Counted from the first letter of the stretch, positions 8,601-16,825 are shown. The stretch: DNA of 64,000 nucleotides from Bradyrhizobium viridifuturi (GCF_001238275.1 NZ_LGTB01000019.1:62001-126000), one strand, 5' to 3'. Numbers and translations are program-made. The notes: a model not told the origin generated them from the sequence alone.

Positions 8601-9796
8601 TGGCGATCGCCGAGCGGCTGCGCGGGTCGTTGCGCGCGAGCGACGTGGTCGCGCGGCTCGGTGGCGACGAGTTCGTGGTCATCCTGGAGGAAACCGCCGA
8701 GCGAGGCGACGTCGAGCGCATCGCCGGGGATCTCCTGATCTCGCTCAGCCAGCCGCTGACGATCAGCGGGCACGAGTGCCACACCACGGCGTCGATCGGC
8801 ATCGCGATGTATCCGATCGACGGCTCCGACGTGCAGACACTGACCAAGAACGCCGACATGGCGATGTATCTTGCCAAGGAAGACGGCAAGAACGGCTTCC
8901 GCTTCTTCTCCAACGAGGTCAGGGCGCAGTCGATCGAGCGCCTGACCATGGAGAGCGCGCTGCGCCGTGCGCTGGAGCGCGAGCAGTTCTCGCTCGACTA
9001 TCAGCCCAAGGTCGACATGGCGAGCGGCGAGATCAGCGGCGTCGAGGCGCTGCTGCGCTGGACCCATCCCGAGCTCGGCAAGGTGTCGCCGGGGCAGTTC
9101 ATTCCGCTCGCCGAGGAGATCGGGCTGATCGTGCCGATCGGCCGCTGGGTGCTGAAGGAAGCCTGCGCGCAGAACATGGCGTGGCAGCACCGCGGCCTCA
9201 AGGCGGTGACCATGGCGGTCAACCTTTCGCCGCGGCAGTTCGGCGATCCGCGCCTGCTCGACGATATCGACGAGGCGCTGGCGGCGAGTGGCATGTCGCC
9301 GGCACTGCTGCAGCTCGAGGTCACCGAGAGCATGGTGATGCGCAACGTGACGCGCGCGGTCCGGGTGCTCGATGCGATCCAGAATCGCGGCATACGCCTC
9401 GCGATCGACGATTTTGGCACCGGCTATTCGTCGATGTCGCTGATGAAGCAGTTCCCGATCGACACCATCAAGATCGATCGTTCCTTCGTGCGCGATCTGC
9501 CGGATGATTCCGAGGACGTCGCGATCGCGCAGGCGATCATCTCGATGGGCAAGGCGCTGGGCATGACCATCGTGGCCGAGGGCGTCGAGACCTCCGAGCA
9601 GCAGGAGTTCCTGCGCGCGCATGCCTGTGACGAGATGCAGGGCTTCCTGTTCAGCCGGCCGCTGCCGTCGCGCGACCTCGCCGAGCTGTTGAAGACATCG
9701 CCGGTGCTGACGTCACCGCCGTTGCAGCCGTCGCTGGACGGTGAGGCGATCAGCGAGACCGGACTGGATCTAGGGCGGAAACGCGCTGTCGTCTGA
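5633..9796 (+). CDS. five-GAF-domain diguanylate cyclase/phosphodiesterase (GGDEF-EAL)
   Basis: 1387 residues from ATG 5633; GTG 5681 (AGGA close upstream) is an alternative start. Five consecutive GAF units begin near residues 20, 206, 386, 568 and 751, each opening with a near-identical RMFAALSATNEAIMRAKSR-type helix and spaced 180-183 residues. The GGDEF domain follows (about 925-1085), with intact RLGGDEF (1010-1014) and an RxxD inhibitory site (RASD) five residues upstream. The EAL domain (about 1105-1365) has EALLRW at 1138, NLSPRQF, LEVTES, DDFGTGYS, KIDRSF and AEGVE, so both catalytic centres look complete. No membrane segment or signal peptide is seen, so it is a cytosolic sensor making or degrading cyclic di-GMP. 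Ligands of the GAF domains are unknown. The 3' end overlaps the convergent neighbour by 27 bases. Confidence 0.95.
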   Translation: MFRPGLKGVAAGPSGIVQSSIGRTFAALNATNEAILYAKSPEELYGKVCEAAFSSGSFLAATVFLLEPDTGLLTFAAGCGDDVARLRSITISTIANLPEGEGVAGQAFRDQNACVSNDYINDARSAAWRSGLAAAGVGAAAAMPLVCGGRSVGVFMVTRREVDSLGEEIVSLLERMAANVSYALDNFDHEASRKSGERAMRRLNRMFGAISATNEAILRAKTEHDLYQRVCDAAVFSGKSFATVVLLAEPDTHWLEPVAGTGEAIELITQTRFSTDPDNVYGKGICGEAFRTQRPCVEHDIPISTSPSQTPMRGSGLMACVALPLTRFGNSIGVLIFFTGNSWARDEEIIALLAGIAENVSVALDNFGRATEKARADAERERLSRMFAALSATNEAIMRARSRLEMFELVCAAAAHGGGFNSTSILIAKPGDDFMEMMAVAGPTAENARRLNVSRSEARAEGRGVCGRAFRSRRACINNDFMGDVANSPFRDVIDREDARSGAAFPLIVDDEPVGVMLFISAKRNTFSAEFAELLQRLADNVSYALGSFDRADEKARTEEQKERLRRMFAALSATNEAIMRAKSRSELFDLVCDAAAVGGQFISATIRLVRPGEAFLENVAASGPDRVRAREVQLSADATRPEGQTLTGVAIRTRRPCISNDYLSDFGPESHVYPVVRDSGSKSGAALPLLKNGEAIGALVFLSSEFGTFSPEMMALLQRLAENVSFALANFDRADEKARADEQKERLSRMFAALSATNEAIMRAKSRAELYQLVSEAAATGGKFTSTTIALARPGSDYLRIVAIAGPAAEGASQVTLSVNEAHPEGRGACGRAFRSGKACIINDYFADAETTAFHERARLDGTKSGASFPLIVSGRVVGVMIFVAIEKDTFTPEFAELLQRLADNLAFALESFDRADEKHKADERIEYLASHDSLTNLPNRETFNEMLRHAISAADRHRRQLAVLFIDLDRFKIINDSLGHDAGDMLLVAIAERLRGSLRASDVVARLGGDEFVVILEETAERGDVERIAGDLLISLSQPLTISGHECHTTASIGIAMYPIDGSDVQTLTKNADMAMYLAKEDGKNGFRFFSNEVRAQSIERLTMESALRRALEREQFSLDYQPKVDMASGEISGVEALLRWTHPELGKVSPGQFIPLAEEIGLIVPIGRWVLKEACAQNMAWQHRGLKAVTMAVNLSPRQFGDPRLLDDIDEALAASGMSPALLQLEVTESMVMRNVTRAVRVLDAIQNRGIRLAIDDFGTGYSSMSLMKQFPIDTIKIDRSFVRDLPDDSEDVAIAQAIISMGKALGMTIVAEGVETSEQQEFLRAHACDEMQGFLFSRPLPSRDLAELLKTSPVLTSPPLQPSLDGEAISETGLDLGRKRAVV

Positions 9797-10111
9797 CGGC
9801 TGCACCGGCAGGTCGCGCACGTCGGAATCGGTGGATGCGACCTTGCGTGAGAAATCGTAGGGCCAGGGCAGCATGGTCTGGCCGGCCAGCGTCTGGCGCA
9901 GCACGCGGGTGCCGTCGGCAAAGCTCGCGCCGTCAGGCAGGCGGAGCTGACGGCACCAGTTCGATGGCAGCGGGCCGACGGCATCGCGCAGCTCGAACGC
10001 CGGTCCCCACCACCACGCCGGCGCCGGCGGCCGTTCCGGCTCCGGGATGGCGCGCCAGCGCGCGAACTCGTCGGCGATGCGGGCAAATTGCAGCTTGGCG
10101 GCGGGATGCAT
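9770..10111 (-). CDS. conserved hypothetical protein, tryptophan/proline-rich
   Basis: 113 residues from ATG 10111 (MHPAAKLQFARIADEFARW), chosen because AAGGG lies six bases upstream and because the longer frame would overlap the next gene. The sequence has a short helix, then PPAPAWWWGPAFELRDAVG, and later DGTRVLRQTLAGQTMLPWPYDF. No signal peptide, membrane helix or catalytic motif is seen. I do not recognise a family; it is probably a soluble cytoplasmic protein. The 3' end overlaps the convergent GGDEF-EAL gene. Confidence 0.65.
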   Translation of the reverse strand: MHPAAKLQFARIADEFARWRAIPEPERPPAPAWWWGPAFELRDAVGPLPSNWCRQLRLPDGASFADGTRVLRQTLAGQTMLPWPYDFSRKVASTDSDVRDLPVQPSDDSAFPP

Positions 10112-10167
10112 CGGAGGCCCTTCGTTGAGCCGAGATGATAGCATCGCACGGACCTCGTGCAACGTGG

Positions 10168-10407
10168 CTATTGGCGGCCGTGCTGCCAATGCGCCGTGAC
10201 GTCGGAGCCCGATTTGTTGAGGTGGACGTGCTGGTCGACATGATCGACCCAGGACAGCGGAATGAAATGGTGGTGCTGACCGTCGGGCGAGCTTTGCTTG
10301 GTCAGCTTGATCTTGTCGGTGCCTTCCATGTGGTCGACCTTGCCGACCGTCTTCTTGTCCGACGAGATCACGTCCATATGTTCCCGAATGTCGGCTGCTG
10401 TTGCCAT
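10168..10407 (-). CDS. DUF2171-type small PRC-barrel-like protein
   Basis: 79 residues (MATAADIREHMDVISSDKKT), with AGGAG eight bases before the ATG. The pattern DVISSDKKTVGKVDHMEGTDKIKL, then HHHFIPLSWVDHVDQHVHLNKSG matches the DUF2171 family: a small all-beta domain resembling a PRC barrel, in which a GxVD turn and a IPxxWVxxV strand are conserved. Such proteins are often stress-induced in rhizobia; their role is unknown. It lies 56 bases upstream of the tryptophan/proline-rich gene on the same strand and may be cotranscribed. Confidence 0.85.
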   Translation of the reverse strand: MATAADIREHMDVISSDKKTVGKVDHMEGTDKIKLTKQSSPDGQHHHFIPLSWVDHVDQHVHLNKSGSDVTAHWQHGRQ

Positions 10408-10472
10408 GCGTTATCTCCTCGTCATGATGATGAGGGGATGAAACGCCGTGTGGAGACGAAGGTTGCTATCGG

Positions 10473-10943
10473 CTATTTCCGCTCGACTTCTGTCGCGGTG
10501 GCCGGACCTTCGCCCATGATCAGCAACACGGCATCCTCGTCCTTGGCGCCGTCCCAGTGCACCTGCTTGCCGAAATGGGTGACGAAGCTTCCGGCCGGCA
10601 TCGCCACGGTGCCGTGATCGGGGTCGAATTTCGGACCCGAGCCCACCCACCAGGTGCCCTTCAAGACGACGATGTAGCGGTCGTTGGGATGGAAGTGCGG
10701 CCGGCTGAAGTGATTGCCCTTGGTCCATTTGGTGTAGACCATGTAGAAGCCGGGCTTCGAGGGATCGCCGACCACGACGGCATTCTGCGCGCCGCGCGCG
10801 TCGACGGGGCTCCAGGGAATCTGGTCCGGCAATTTGTAGGTGACGGCGGCCGGATTGAGCTCGGCCGCGGAGCTGACGCTCAGCGTGCCGGCAAACACCA
10901 GCGGCATCATCAGGTATCGCCAGGACCGGTTCGAGGCCGCCAT
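10473..10943 (-). CDS. secreted cupin-domain protein
   Basis: 156 residues from ATG 10943, selected for the GGAGG six bases upstream rather than more distal in-frame starts. Residues 1-26 form a signal peptide (MAASNRSWRYLMMPLVFAGT to SSAAE). The rest is a single cupin barrel: the first motif is HFSRPHFHPNDRYIVVLKGTWW, giving two histidines and a later Tyr in place of the usual Glu region; the second is GSFVTHFGKQVHWDGAKDED. Exported cupins of this kind may bind a metal and are of unknown function. No neighbours suggest a pathway. Confidence 0.88.
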   Translation of the reverse strand: MAASNRSWRYLMMPLVFAGTLSVSSAAELNPAAVTYKLPDQIPWSPVDARGAQNAVVVGDPSKPGFYMVYTKWTKGNHFSRPHFHPNDRYIVVLKGTWWVGSGPKFDPDHGTVAMPAGSFVTHFGKQVHWDGAKDEDAVLLIMGEGPATATEVERK

Positions 10944-11163
10944 CGCATCCTCCGAGTTTAATTCGTTCGGGCATTCGGCTGCGCCCGTATGTCGCATGAT
11001 GCTAGTCGCTCCCGCTTCCGCAGGACAAGACGCGTCCATGCATGTCTGACCTCAAGATTGCGTCAGCGGCGCGTGACACAACGCAGTTGCAATATCAAAA
11101 ACGGATTTACGCCGCTGCAGACAATGATAGGTTGCGCGCCAACCAAAAGACGGGAGGATAACC

Positions 11164-11763
11164 TTGAAGAAGCATCTGTCGATACTGACGGCGGGACTTG
11201 TGATCGGTGGGGCCGCGCTGCAATTCTCCACCACTGCATCGGGGGACGACGGCTGGGTCACGCTGCTCGACAGCACCAAGAAGGGCGACTGGGACGAGGT
11301 TGGCAAGGCCAATTGGGCGATGAAGGACGGCGCGCTGGTCGCCGACAAGCTCGACGGGAAGGATCTCTCCTATCTCGTCAGCAAGACCCAATACAAGGAT
11401 TTCCAGATCCGCGCCGAGTTCTGGACCGACGAGGAGGCCAATAGCGGCGTCTTCATTCGCTGCGAAGGCAACAAGACGATCGATTCCAAGGTCTGCTACG
11501 AAGTCAACATCTTCGACAAGCGGCCGGACCCGACCTACGGCACCGGCGCGATCGTCGATGTCGGCAAGGTCGATCCGATGCCGAAGGCGGCCGGCAAGTG
11601 GAACGTCTACGAGATCACCGCGCTGGGGCCGCATTTCGTCGTGACGCTGAACGGCCAGAAGACCGTCGATGCGCAGGACTCCAAGCATGCCAGCGGCTAC
11701 GTCGCGCTCCAGTATGGTTCGGGCGTGGTCAAGTTCCGCAAGGTGCAGATCAAGCCGCTCTGA
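11164..11763 (+). CDS. secreted 3-keto-disaccharide hydrolase-like (DUF1080) protein
   Basis: 199 residues. Translation starts at a TTG (11164): a GGGAGG sits six bases upstream and no ATG is available. The signal peptide is residues 1-27 (MKKHLSILTAGLVIGGAALQ to TTASG). The rest is the concanavalin-like DUF1080 fold: DDGWVTLLDSTKKGDWDEVG, KDGALVAD, YLVSKTQYKDFQIRAEFWTDEEANSGVFIR, CYEVNIFD and WNVYEITALGPHFVVTLNGQ. The SGVF(I/L)R and YE(V/I)N(I/L)-type turns are the family hallmarks. It probably acts on or binds a glycan in the periplasm. Monocistronic, followed by a strong hairpin. Confidence 0.9.
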   Translation: MKKHLSILTAGLVIGGAALQFSTTASGDDGWVTLLDSTKKGDWDEVGKANWAMKDGALVADKLDGKDLSYLVSKTQYKDFQIRAEFWTDEEANSGVFIRCEGNKTIDSKVCYEVNIFDKRPDPTYGTGAIVDVGKVDPMPKAAGKWNVYEITALGPHFVVTLNGQKTVDAQDSKHASGYVALQYGSGVVKFRKVQIKPL

Positions 11764-11781
11764 CCGCGCAAGGTCGAGAGG

Positions 11782-11806
11782 AGCCCGGCCGCGTCGCGGC
11801 CGGGCT
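11782..11806 (+). terminator. Rho-independent-type terminator hairpin
   Basis: AGCCCGGCCGCG, one base, then its exact reverse complement CGCGGCCGGGCT, followed by TT; the hairpin loop will take up some of the central pairs. It lies 18 bases after the DUF1080 stop and in front of the convergent membrane-protein gene, so it may serve both. Confidence 0.8.
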
Positions 11807-11823
11807 TTGCGGCGTGGCGTGGG

Positions 11824-13368
11824 CTATCGGCCGGCGGACTTCGGATCGGCGCCTTGCGTACGCAAATGATGGCCGATCACGAGCCCGGTCAGGCAGAGCA
11901 ACAGGCCGAGCGCCGGCGGGGCAAACAGCGCCTCCTCCTGGAAAATGCCGTTCACCAGCACGACCATCGTGCCGAACGCGGCGAGCCCCTGGATCAGGAT
12001 TCCGGACGAGGCGTAGAGGCGCCAGGCCTTCAGCGCCATCGCAAGGAAGAAGCCGAGCGGCACCAGTGCGCCGATGCCCATCTGGTAGAGCAGCACGCCG
12101 ACCGCGCTTTCCACCGCGCCGTCCATCGTGCCGGCCGCCTGCGCGGCGTTCCAGTCGATCGAGAAGTAGCCTTCGGACAGATTGCCGCCGACGCCGAGCC
12201 CGCGGCCGATCGGGTTCTGCCGAAAGCCATCCCATCCGCCCATGAAGCCGATCACGTGGAAGTCGCCGATCTGGAGTCCGATATAGATCGCAACGATGGC
12301 GTAACCCACGAGTCCGACGAGCGCGACGGCCAGCGTGACGGTCGCGCCGAACAGCCAGGTCGAGGTCCAGGCCAGGGCAACGAAGATCACCAGGATGAGC
12401 GCGCCCTTTACGCTGCAGCAGATCAGCAGCGGGATCGCGGCCAGCGCCAACCAGCGATACCCGACCGCGAACAGGAACAGGATCGAGAAGCCGATCCCGT
12501 AGGCGAAGCTGATCGGGCTCATGTTCGGTCCGAAGATGCGCATCATCGACGAAAGACCGAGGTCCTCGAACAGCGGGCTGTTGAGAAAACTGAAGCGGAA
12601 GCGGTCGATCAGATCCACCGGGACGTTGCCGGTTTGACGCATCTCGGCTTCCCAGGCTCCGGAGCGGGTCGCCTTGAGCTCGTCGAAGTGCCAGAACGTG
12701 TAGCCATTGGTGATGGTGAGCCAGAAATCGCGGAACATCAGTTCGACATAGCCGCAGACGATCAGCAGCGCGGCGACGGCCACCAGGAACGGCGTGACGC
12801 GGATCTCGAAGCTTGCGGCGGTCAGCAGCGACAGCTGAAACAGAAAGATCGGAAACGCAATGTTGCGCAGATAGACGAGCGCCGCATGCGAATCCTGCGT
12901 GGCACCGAGCAGAAAATACCCCGTCACGACCGCGAGGGTCATCAGCCCCCATGTCATGATCCGGTCGACATCGGGGGAATGCTTGCGCTCGCGCAGCACA
13001 TACAGCGCCAGCGTCACCAGCCACATGACGGCGCAGATGAGGAAATTGTAGCCCTTGACGAAATCCATCTCCTGTTCGGTCGTCATGTAGGATGACAGGA
13101 TCGAGACGAACAGGTTCTGGAAGAAGATGATGAAGACTGCGATCGACGGCGCGTAGGCCGGCGCCGCGAGCACGATGGCGCAGCCGATCAGGCTTTCGAC
13201 GACGATCGCAAGCCCCGCATTGGCCGCCTGCATGATCGGCGCGAAGGCGATCGATGCCACGGCGATGCCGAGTGCCGGAAGCAAGTCGCCGGCCAACAGC
13301 GGCCGCGGGGCTGTCTCTGCTTGCACGGGCTCTGACCTAAGATGACCGGACGTGTGGCCACGCCACAC
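11824..13368 (-). CDS. polytopic O-antigen ligase/polymerase-like membrane protein
   Basis: About 514 residues with some 11-13 hydrophobic segments. The start at 13368 (GTG) is uncertain; other GTG starts lie 16 or more codons downstream. Between late transmembrane segments there is a periplasmic loop with NPIGRGLGVGGNLSEGYFS, which matches the N-P-I-G-x-G-x-G feature of O-antigen ligase / Wzy-polymerase-like proteins (Wzy_C superfamily). These transfer or polymerise lipid-linked glycans on the periplasmic face. It follows a secreted GH5 glycosidase by 52 bases on the same strand. The pair suggests surface polysaccharide or glucan biosynthesis (inference). Confidence 0.8.
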   Translation of the reverse strand: MWRGHTSGHLRSEPVQAETAPRPLLAGDLLPALGIAVASIAFAPIMQAANAGLAIVVESLIGCAIVLAAPAYAPSIAVFIIFFQNLFVSILSSYMTTEQEMDFVKGYNFLICAVMWLVTLALYVLRERKHSPDVDRIMTWGLMTLAVVTGYFLLGATQDSHAALVYLRNIAFPIFLFQLSLLTAASFEIRVTPFLVAVAALLIVCGYVELMFRDFWLTITNGYTFWHFDELKATRSGAWEAEMRQTGNVPVDLIDRFRFSFLNSPLFEDLGLSSMMRIFGPNMSPISFAYGIGFSILFLFAVGYRWLALAAIPLLICCSVKGALILVIFVALAWTSTWLFGATVTLAVALVGLVGYAIVAIYIGLQIGDFHVIGFMGGWDGFRQNPIGRGLGVGGNLSEGYFSIDWNAAQAAGTMDGAVESAVGVLLYQMGIGALVPLGFFLAMALKAWRLYASSGILIQGLAAFGTMVVLVNGIFQEEALFAPPALGLLLCLTGLVIGHHLRTQGADPKSAGR

Positions 13369-13420
13369 CGCATCGTCGATCTAGCCGCGCATTGTGTAAA
13401 AACGGGTTAACCAGACGGCG

Positions 13421-14527
13421 CTAGCGGGTTCCGAGCAGCGCCTTGAGCACCCCTTGGTCGGCCTTGCCGGTGACGGCGTCGGCCAGGCCAAAGCCCTGCG
13501 ACATCTCCCAATGGGTCCAGCCCCAGCATTGCTGCCGGGCGTAGGCCGTGACGCCGGCGAGCCAGCGCAACCGGCTGTCGCGCGGCGCGCCGGCCTTGAG
13601 CACCCCGAACTCGTTGATGATGATCGGGCGTGAGTACTGCCGCTGCCAGGCGGCCGCAGGTTCGAGCCATTTGTCGATGCCACGGTCGGGGATGGCGCGA
13701 TCGACCATCGCAAGCGCCTTCGGCCTGTTCAGCGCGGTCAGTTGTTCCCGCAGTTGTTGAACCCTGGGATCGTCGGCGCGGGCCGGATAGGGCAATCCGA
13801 CGACGTCGTGGAGCGGCTCGTTCGGATCCCAATGGCCCTGATGGGTGAACACCATCGGATCGTAGAAGTGGATGGCATAGACGACATTCGGATCGTCGAG
13901 CGGCGTGAAGCCGGGCAGCGAGTCCGCGCGCTGCCAATTGACCGGACCCGTGATCAGCGTGGTCTGCGGCAGCAATTGGCGAATGAAGCCGGCCAGCTCC
14001 CGGGCTTCGCCTTGCCATTGCGCGGCATCGACCTCCGGCTCGTTCAGCAGTTCCGCAAAGACGCGATCGGACGGGTAGCGCTGCATGACCCGCGCCAGCG
14101 CGGTCCAGGCGCTTTTCATTTCGGTCATCGCGCCGGGCGGATCGTCCTTGTGCAGCGCGTTGAAGTACCGGCCCGAATGCAGGTCGATCGACACGGAATA
14201 GCCGAGCCCGAGCAGGGTCTTCAGCGCGCTATCGACGGTTTGCAGACGGGCGTCGATCTCCGCCTTGGTAGCGAAGCGCGGCATCACGAAGTCGGCCGGC
14301 ACCGGCAACCGGATGTGGGTCAGGCCGGCCTTGCGCAGGTCGAGCAGCAGGCTGCGCGGCGGCGCCGCCTCCGGAAAGGCGATCCAGCCGTCGGCATTGA
14401 CGCCGCGCGACAAGGCCGCGAGCCGGTCCGCGGGAACGCCTTCGATCAAGGCAGGGCAGGCCCGCGCGGCGACCGACAGCAGAATGGATCCGGCGGCGAT
14501 AATGGCGGGGATCGATAGCCGGGTCAT
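13421..14527 (-). CDS. secreted glycoside hydrolase family 5 (cellulase-like) protein
   Basis: 368 residues. The signal peptide is residues 1-24 (MTRLSIPAIIAAGSILLSVA to RAC). A GH5 TIM barrel follows: IRLPVPADF early, SIDLHSG at 112-119, the acid/base motif LNEPE with Glu163, HFYDP at 220-224, and the nucleophile in IIINEFGV with Glu306. Both catalytic glutamates are present, so an active retaining beta-glucanase-type enzyme is expected. It is the first gene of a probable two-gene operon with the O-antigen-ligase-like protein, a pairing like those of polysaccharide synthesis loci in which a periplasmic glycanase trims or edits the nascent chain. The substrate is not determined. Confidence 0.92.
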   Translation of the reverse strand: MTRLSIPAIIAAGSILLSVAARACPALIEGVPADRLAALSRGVNADGWIAFPEAAPPRSLLLDLRKAGLTHIRLPVPADFVMPRFATKAEIDARLQTVDSALKTLLGLGYSVSIDLHSGRYFNALHKDDPPGAMTEMKSAWTALARVMQRYPSDRVFAELLNEPEVDAAQWQGEARELAGFIRQLLPQTTLITGPVNWQRADSLPGFTPLDDPNVVYAIHFYDPMVFTHQGHWDPNEPLHDVVGLPYPARADDPRVQQLREQLTALNRPKALAMVDRAIPDRGIDKWLEPAAAWQRQYSRPIIINEFGVLKAGAPRDSRLRWLAGVTAYARQQCWGWTHWEMSQGFGLADAVTGKADQGVLKALLGTR

Positions 14528-14766
14528 TGGACGATCAACTCGCGGTCATGTTGCAGCGGCGACGTGATTTGGTCATTCGGTCCTGTCGGCCATGGTGGCC
14601 GGCTGCGGAAACGTCGCGGTTAGCCTTATCGGCGAGACATTAGCGTTGCGTAACCCCGCGCGCATACGCGACGGCATCGTTCTTGCCAATCCCTGCTCAA
14701 GAGCAGCCCGCTCGTCCCGGAACGGGACATCGGTTGGAGCGAAATGGCGCAGCCAGGAGCGCGACC

Positions 14767-15726
14767 ATGACGACAGGCAGGATCTTCACGAATTGGGATG
14801 ACAACCATTCCAGGCTCTGGAGCCGTCGGCCGATCCGGCTCGAGCACACCATGCACCAGCAGCCGGCGTTCTCGATGGACGAGCTCGCGAAGCTGATCGA
14901 GCACTATCCGCGCGAGCATTACAGCCTGGTCAAGACCAGCGCCACGGGATCGAGCCGGGTCTGGCGCGAGGGCGAGATCGGTGGGTTGCGCGGCCATCAG
15001 GTGATCGAGGCGGTCTCGCGCGGCGGCCTGTGGCTGAACCTGCGCAACGTCACCGCGATCGACCGGCGCTACCGCGACATGATCGATCGGATGTTCGGGG
15101 AGATCGCAGCCAGGATCCCAGGCTTCGATGCGCCGACCCATCAGGCCGGCATCCTGATCTCGTCGCCCGATGCGCAGGTCCATTACCACGCGGATCTGCC
15201 GGGGCAGGGCCTGGTGCAGATCGCCGGCCGCAAGCGGGTCTACATCTATCCCGGCACGCAGCCGTTCATCCGGCCGGAGCATCTGGAGAACATCGCGTTG
15301 TTCGACGTCGAGGTCGATATCCCCTACGAGCCCTGGTACGACTGGCATGCGCAGGTGATCGATCTCGCGCCAGGCCAGATGCTGAACTGGCCGCTCAATG
15401 CGCCGCATCGCGTCGAGAACCTCGACACGGTCAACATCTCGATGACGATCTCCTATGTGAACGACGACATCCGCCGCGCCCGGATCCTGCATCGCGCCAA
15501 CGGCATGCTGCGACATCGCTTCGGCCACGCGCCGCGCAGCCGCAGCATCCGCGGCCCGGTCTTCTTAGCCAAGCAGGTCATGCAGAAGCTGCTGCGCGAC
15601 GGCAAATGGGTGAAGCGCGAGCGCGCCGTGCGGCGTACCATCGACTTCCGCCTCGACGAGAGCAATCTGGGCAAGATCGTCGACCTGCCCAAAGACCCGC
15701 CCAAGGCGGCGCTCGAGGCGGCGTAA
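14767..15726 (+). CDS. cupin-like / JmjC-type protein, possible Fe(II)-2-oxoglutarate dioxygenase
   Basis: 319 residues from ATG 14767, which has AGGAG about eight bases upstream. The central part contains SPDAQVHYHADLPGQGLVQI followed by GRKRVYIYPGTQPFIRPEHL, and later LAPGQMLNWPLNAPHRVEN. The H-x-H-x-D ... H arrangement matches the iron-binding H-x-D...H facial triad of the cupin_8/JmjC superfamily, and the K/R-VYIYP strand is typical. Such proteins hydroxylate protein or small-molecule substrates. The C-terminal 80 residues are basic and contain no recognised domain. It is solitary, so no substrate can be suggested from context. Confidence 0.8.
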   Translation: MTTGRIFTNWDDNHSRLWSRRPIRLEHTMHQQPAFSMDELAKLIEHYPREHYSLVKTSATGSSRVWREGEIGGLRGHQVIEAVSRGGLWLNLRNVTAIDRRYRDMIDRMFGEIAARIPGFDAPTHQAGILISSPDAQVHYHADLPGQGLVQIAGRKRVYIYPGTQPFIRPEHLENIALFDVEVDIPYEPWYDWHAQVIDLAPGQMLNWPLNAPHRVENLDTVNISMTISYVNDDIRRARILHRANGMLRHRFGHAPRSRSIRGPVFLAKQVMQKLLRDGKWVKRERAVRRTIDFRLDESNLGKIVDLPKDPPKAALEAA

Positions 15727-15789
15727 GCGAACTTGCCGGTTGCGGGTGCTGGAATGACGGTCTTGACGACAGCGGTTGAGAAACGGGCG

Positions 15790-16737
15790 CTAGATCGCCC
15801 GGACGACACCCGGCTCGCCCGGTGTGCATTCCAGCGCGGCACGGTCCCAGTTCGCGTTGATGGCGGCTGCCTCATAGCTCGATTGCAGGAATTCGAGCAG
15901 CGCCTTGTCCGGGTCTGCGGCCAGCCGCACCGCGTCGTAGGGCAGGATGAATTCACCGAGTGCCTCGCTGAAGAATGCAGCATCGGGCCGCACCGGCGTG
16001 CTGCGATAGCCCGCGGGTTCCGGATAGGCGTAGGAATAGAATGCGGGATAATCGATCGCGCCGCCGCCCGGCCAGAAGCCGGCGCTGCTGACCTCGTGCG
16101 AATAGGCCTCGTGTGCCACCTCGTCGGGCAAATGGGGCACGCCGCCGGGATGTCGCGGTGCCGTCCTGCCGGAGAAGCGCGTCACCGCGAGATCAAAGCT
16201 GCCCCAGAAAAAATGCACCGGGCTCGCCTTGCCGAGAAATCCGGTTCGGAACTGCTTGAACACGCGATCGCAGTTCACCAGGATCTGGTGAAACCGGCGC
16301 ACGGCATCCGCGTCGTATGAGGCGTGCTGCGTGTCCTTCGAGAACGGGATCGGGTCGGCGACTTCGTTCGGTATCTCGTCAATGGTGACGTCGATTCCGA
16401 GTTCGTTCAGATTGGTCATGATCGCCGCATAGAAGCTCGCGACCGATTGTCCCGCCAGCGCGAATTGCCGTTCGGTGCCGTCGCTGGTCGAGATGCGGAG
16501 CATGTGATCGGCAAAGTCGAAGTCGATCTGGAACGTGCGGTCGCCGTCGGGGATCGGCGAGGTCGTCAGCCCGCGCGCCGTGACATAGAGCGTGACGTGC
16601 CAGGAGTGATTGAGCCATGGCGACTTCGCCAGCCTGATCTTGCCGGCGATCTGGGTGAAGAGCTGGAGCGTGGCGCAGCTGTCGCGCCACGCCGCGGTCG
16701 GCAGCTCCGGCCAGCGGGTCTTCTGTGCGTTGGTCAT
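15790..16737 (-). CDS. DUF5996 family protein
   Basis: 315 residues from ATG 16737 (MTNAQKTRWPELPTAAWRDS), with GAGG nearby upstream; a 30-codon longer frame is less likely. The sequence matches the DUF5996 pattern: WPELPxxxWRDxxxTLxxxTQIxGKIRL near the N-terminus, PWLNHSWHVTLYVTARGLTTS, a central VHFFWGSFDLAVTRFSGR, and a histidine-rich VAHEAYSHEVSSAGFWPGGG segment. The last contains H-E-x5-H-E, which may bind metal. It is cytoplasmic, with no known biochemical activity. Confidence 0.85.
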   Translation of the reverse strand: MTNAQKTRWPELPTAAWRDSCATLQLFTQIAGKIRLAKSPWLNHSWHVTLYVTARGLTTSPIPDGDRTFQIDFDFADHMLRISTSDGTERQFALAGQSVASFYAAIMTNLNELGIDVTIDEIPNEVADPIPFSKDTQHASYDADAVRRFHQILVNCDRVFKQFRTGFLGKASPVHFFWGSFDLAVTRFSGRTAPRHPGGVPHLPDEVAHEAYSHEVSSAGFWPGGGAIDYPAFYSYAYPEPAGYRSTPVRPDAAFFSEALGEFILPYDAVRLAADPDKALLEFLQSSYEAAAINANWDRAALECTPGEPGVVRAI

Positions 16738-16825
16738 GGCAAACCTCAGGGCTGTGCCGACAGGAGCCCTGCGGCATATCACGAAAATGGCGCCGATGAT
16801 CTCGGGAACCGTCGCGTCGGAGCAC

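Noticed and set aside
11854..13095. 413-codon plus-strand frame opposite the O-antigen-ligase-like gene
   Set aside because: Charged, His/Glu/Arg-rich antisense of hydrophobic helices, a usual shadow.
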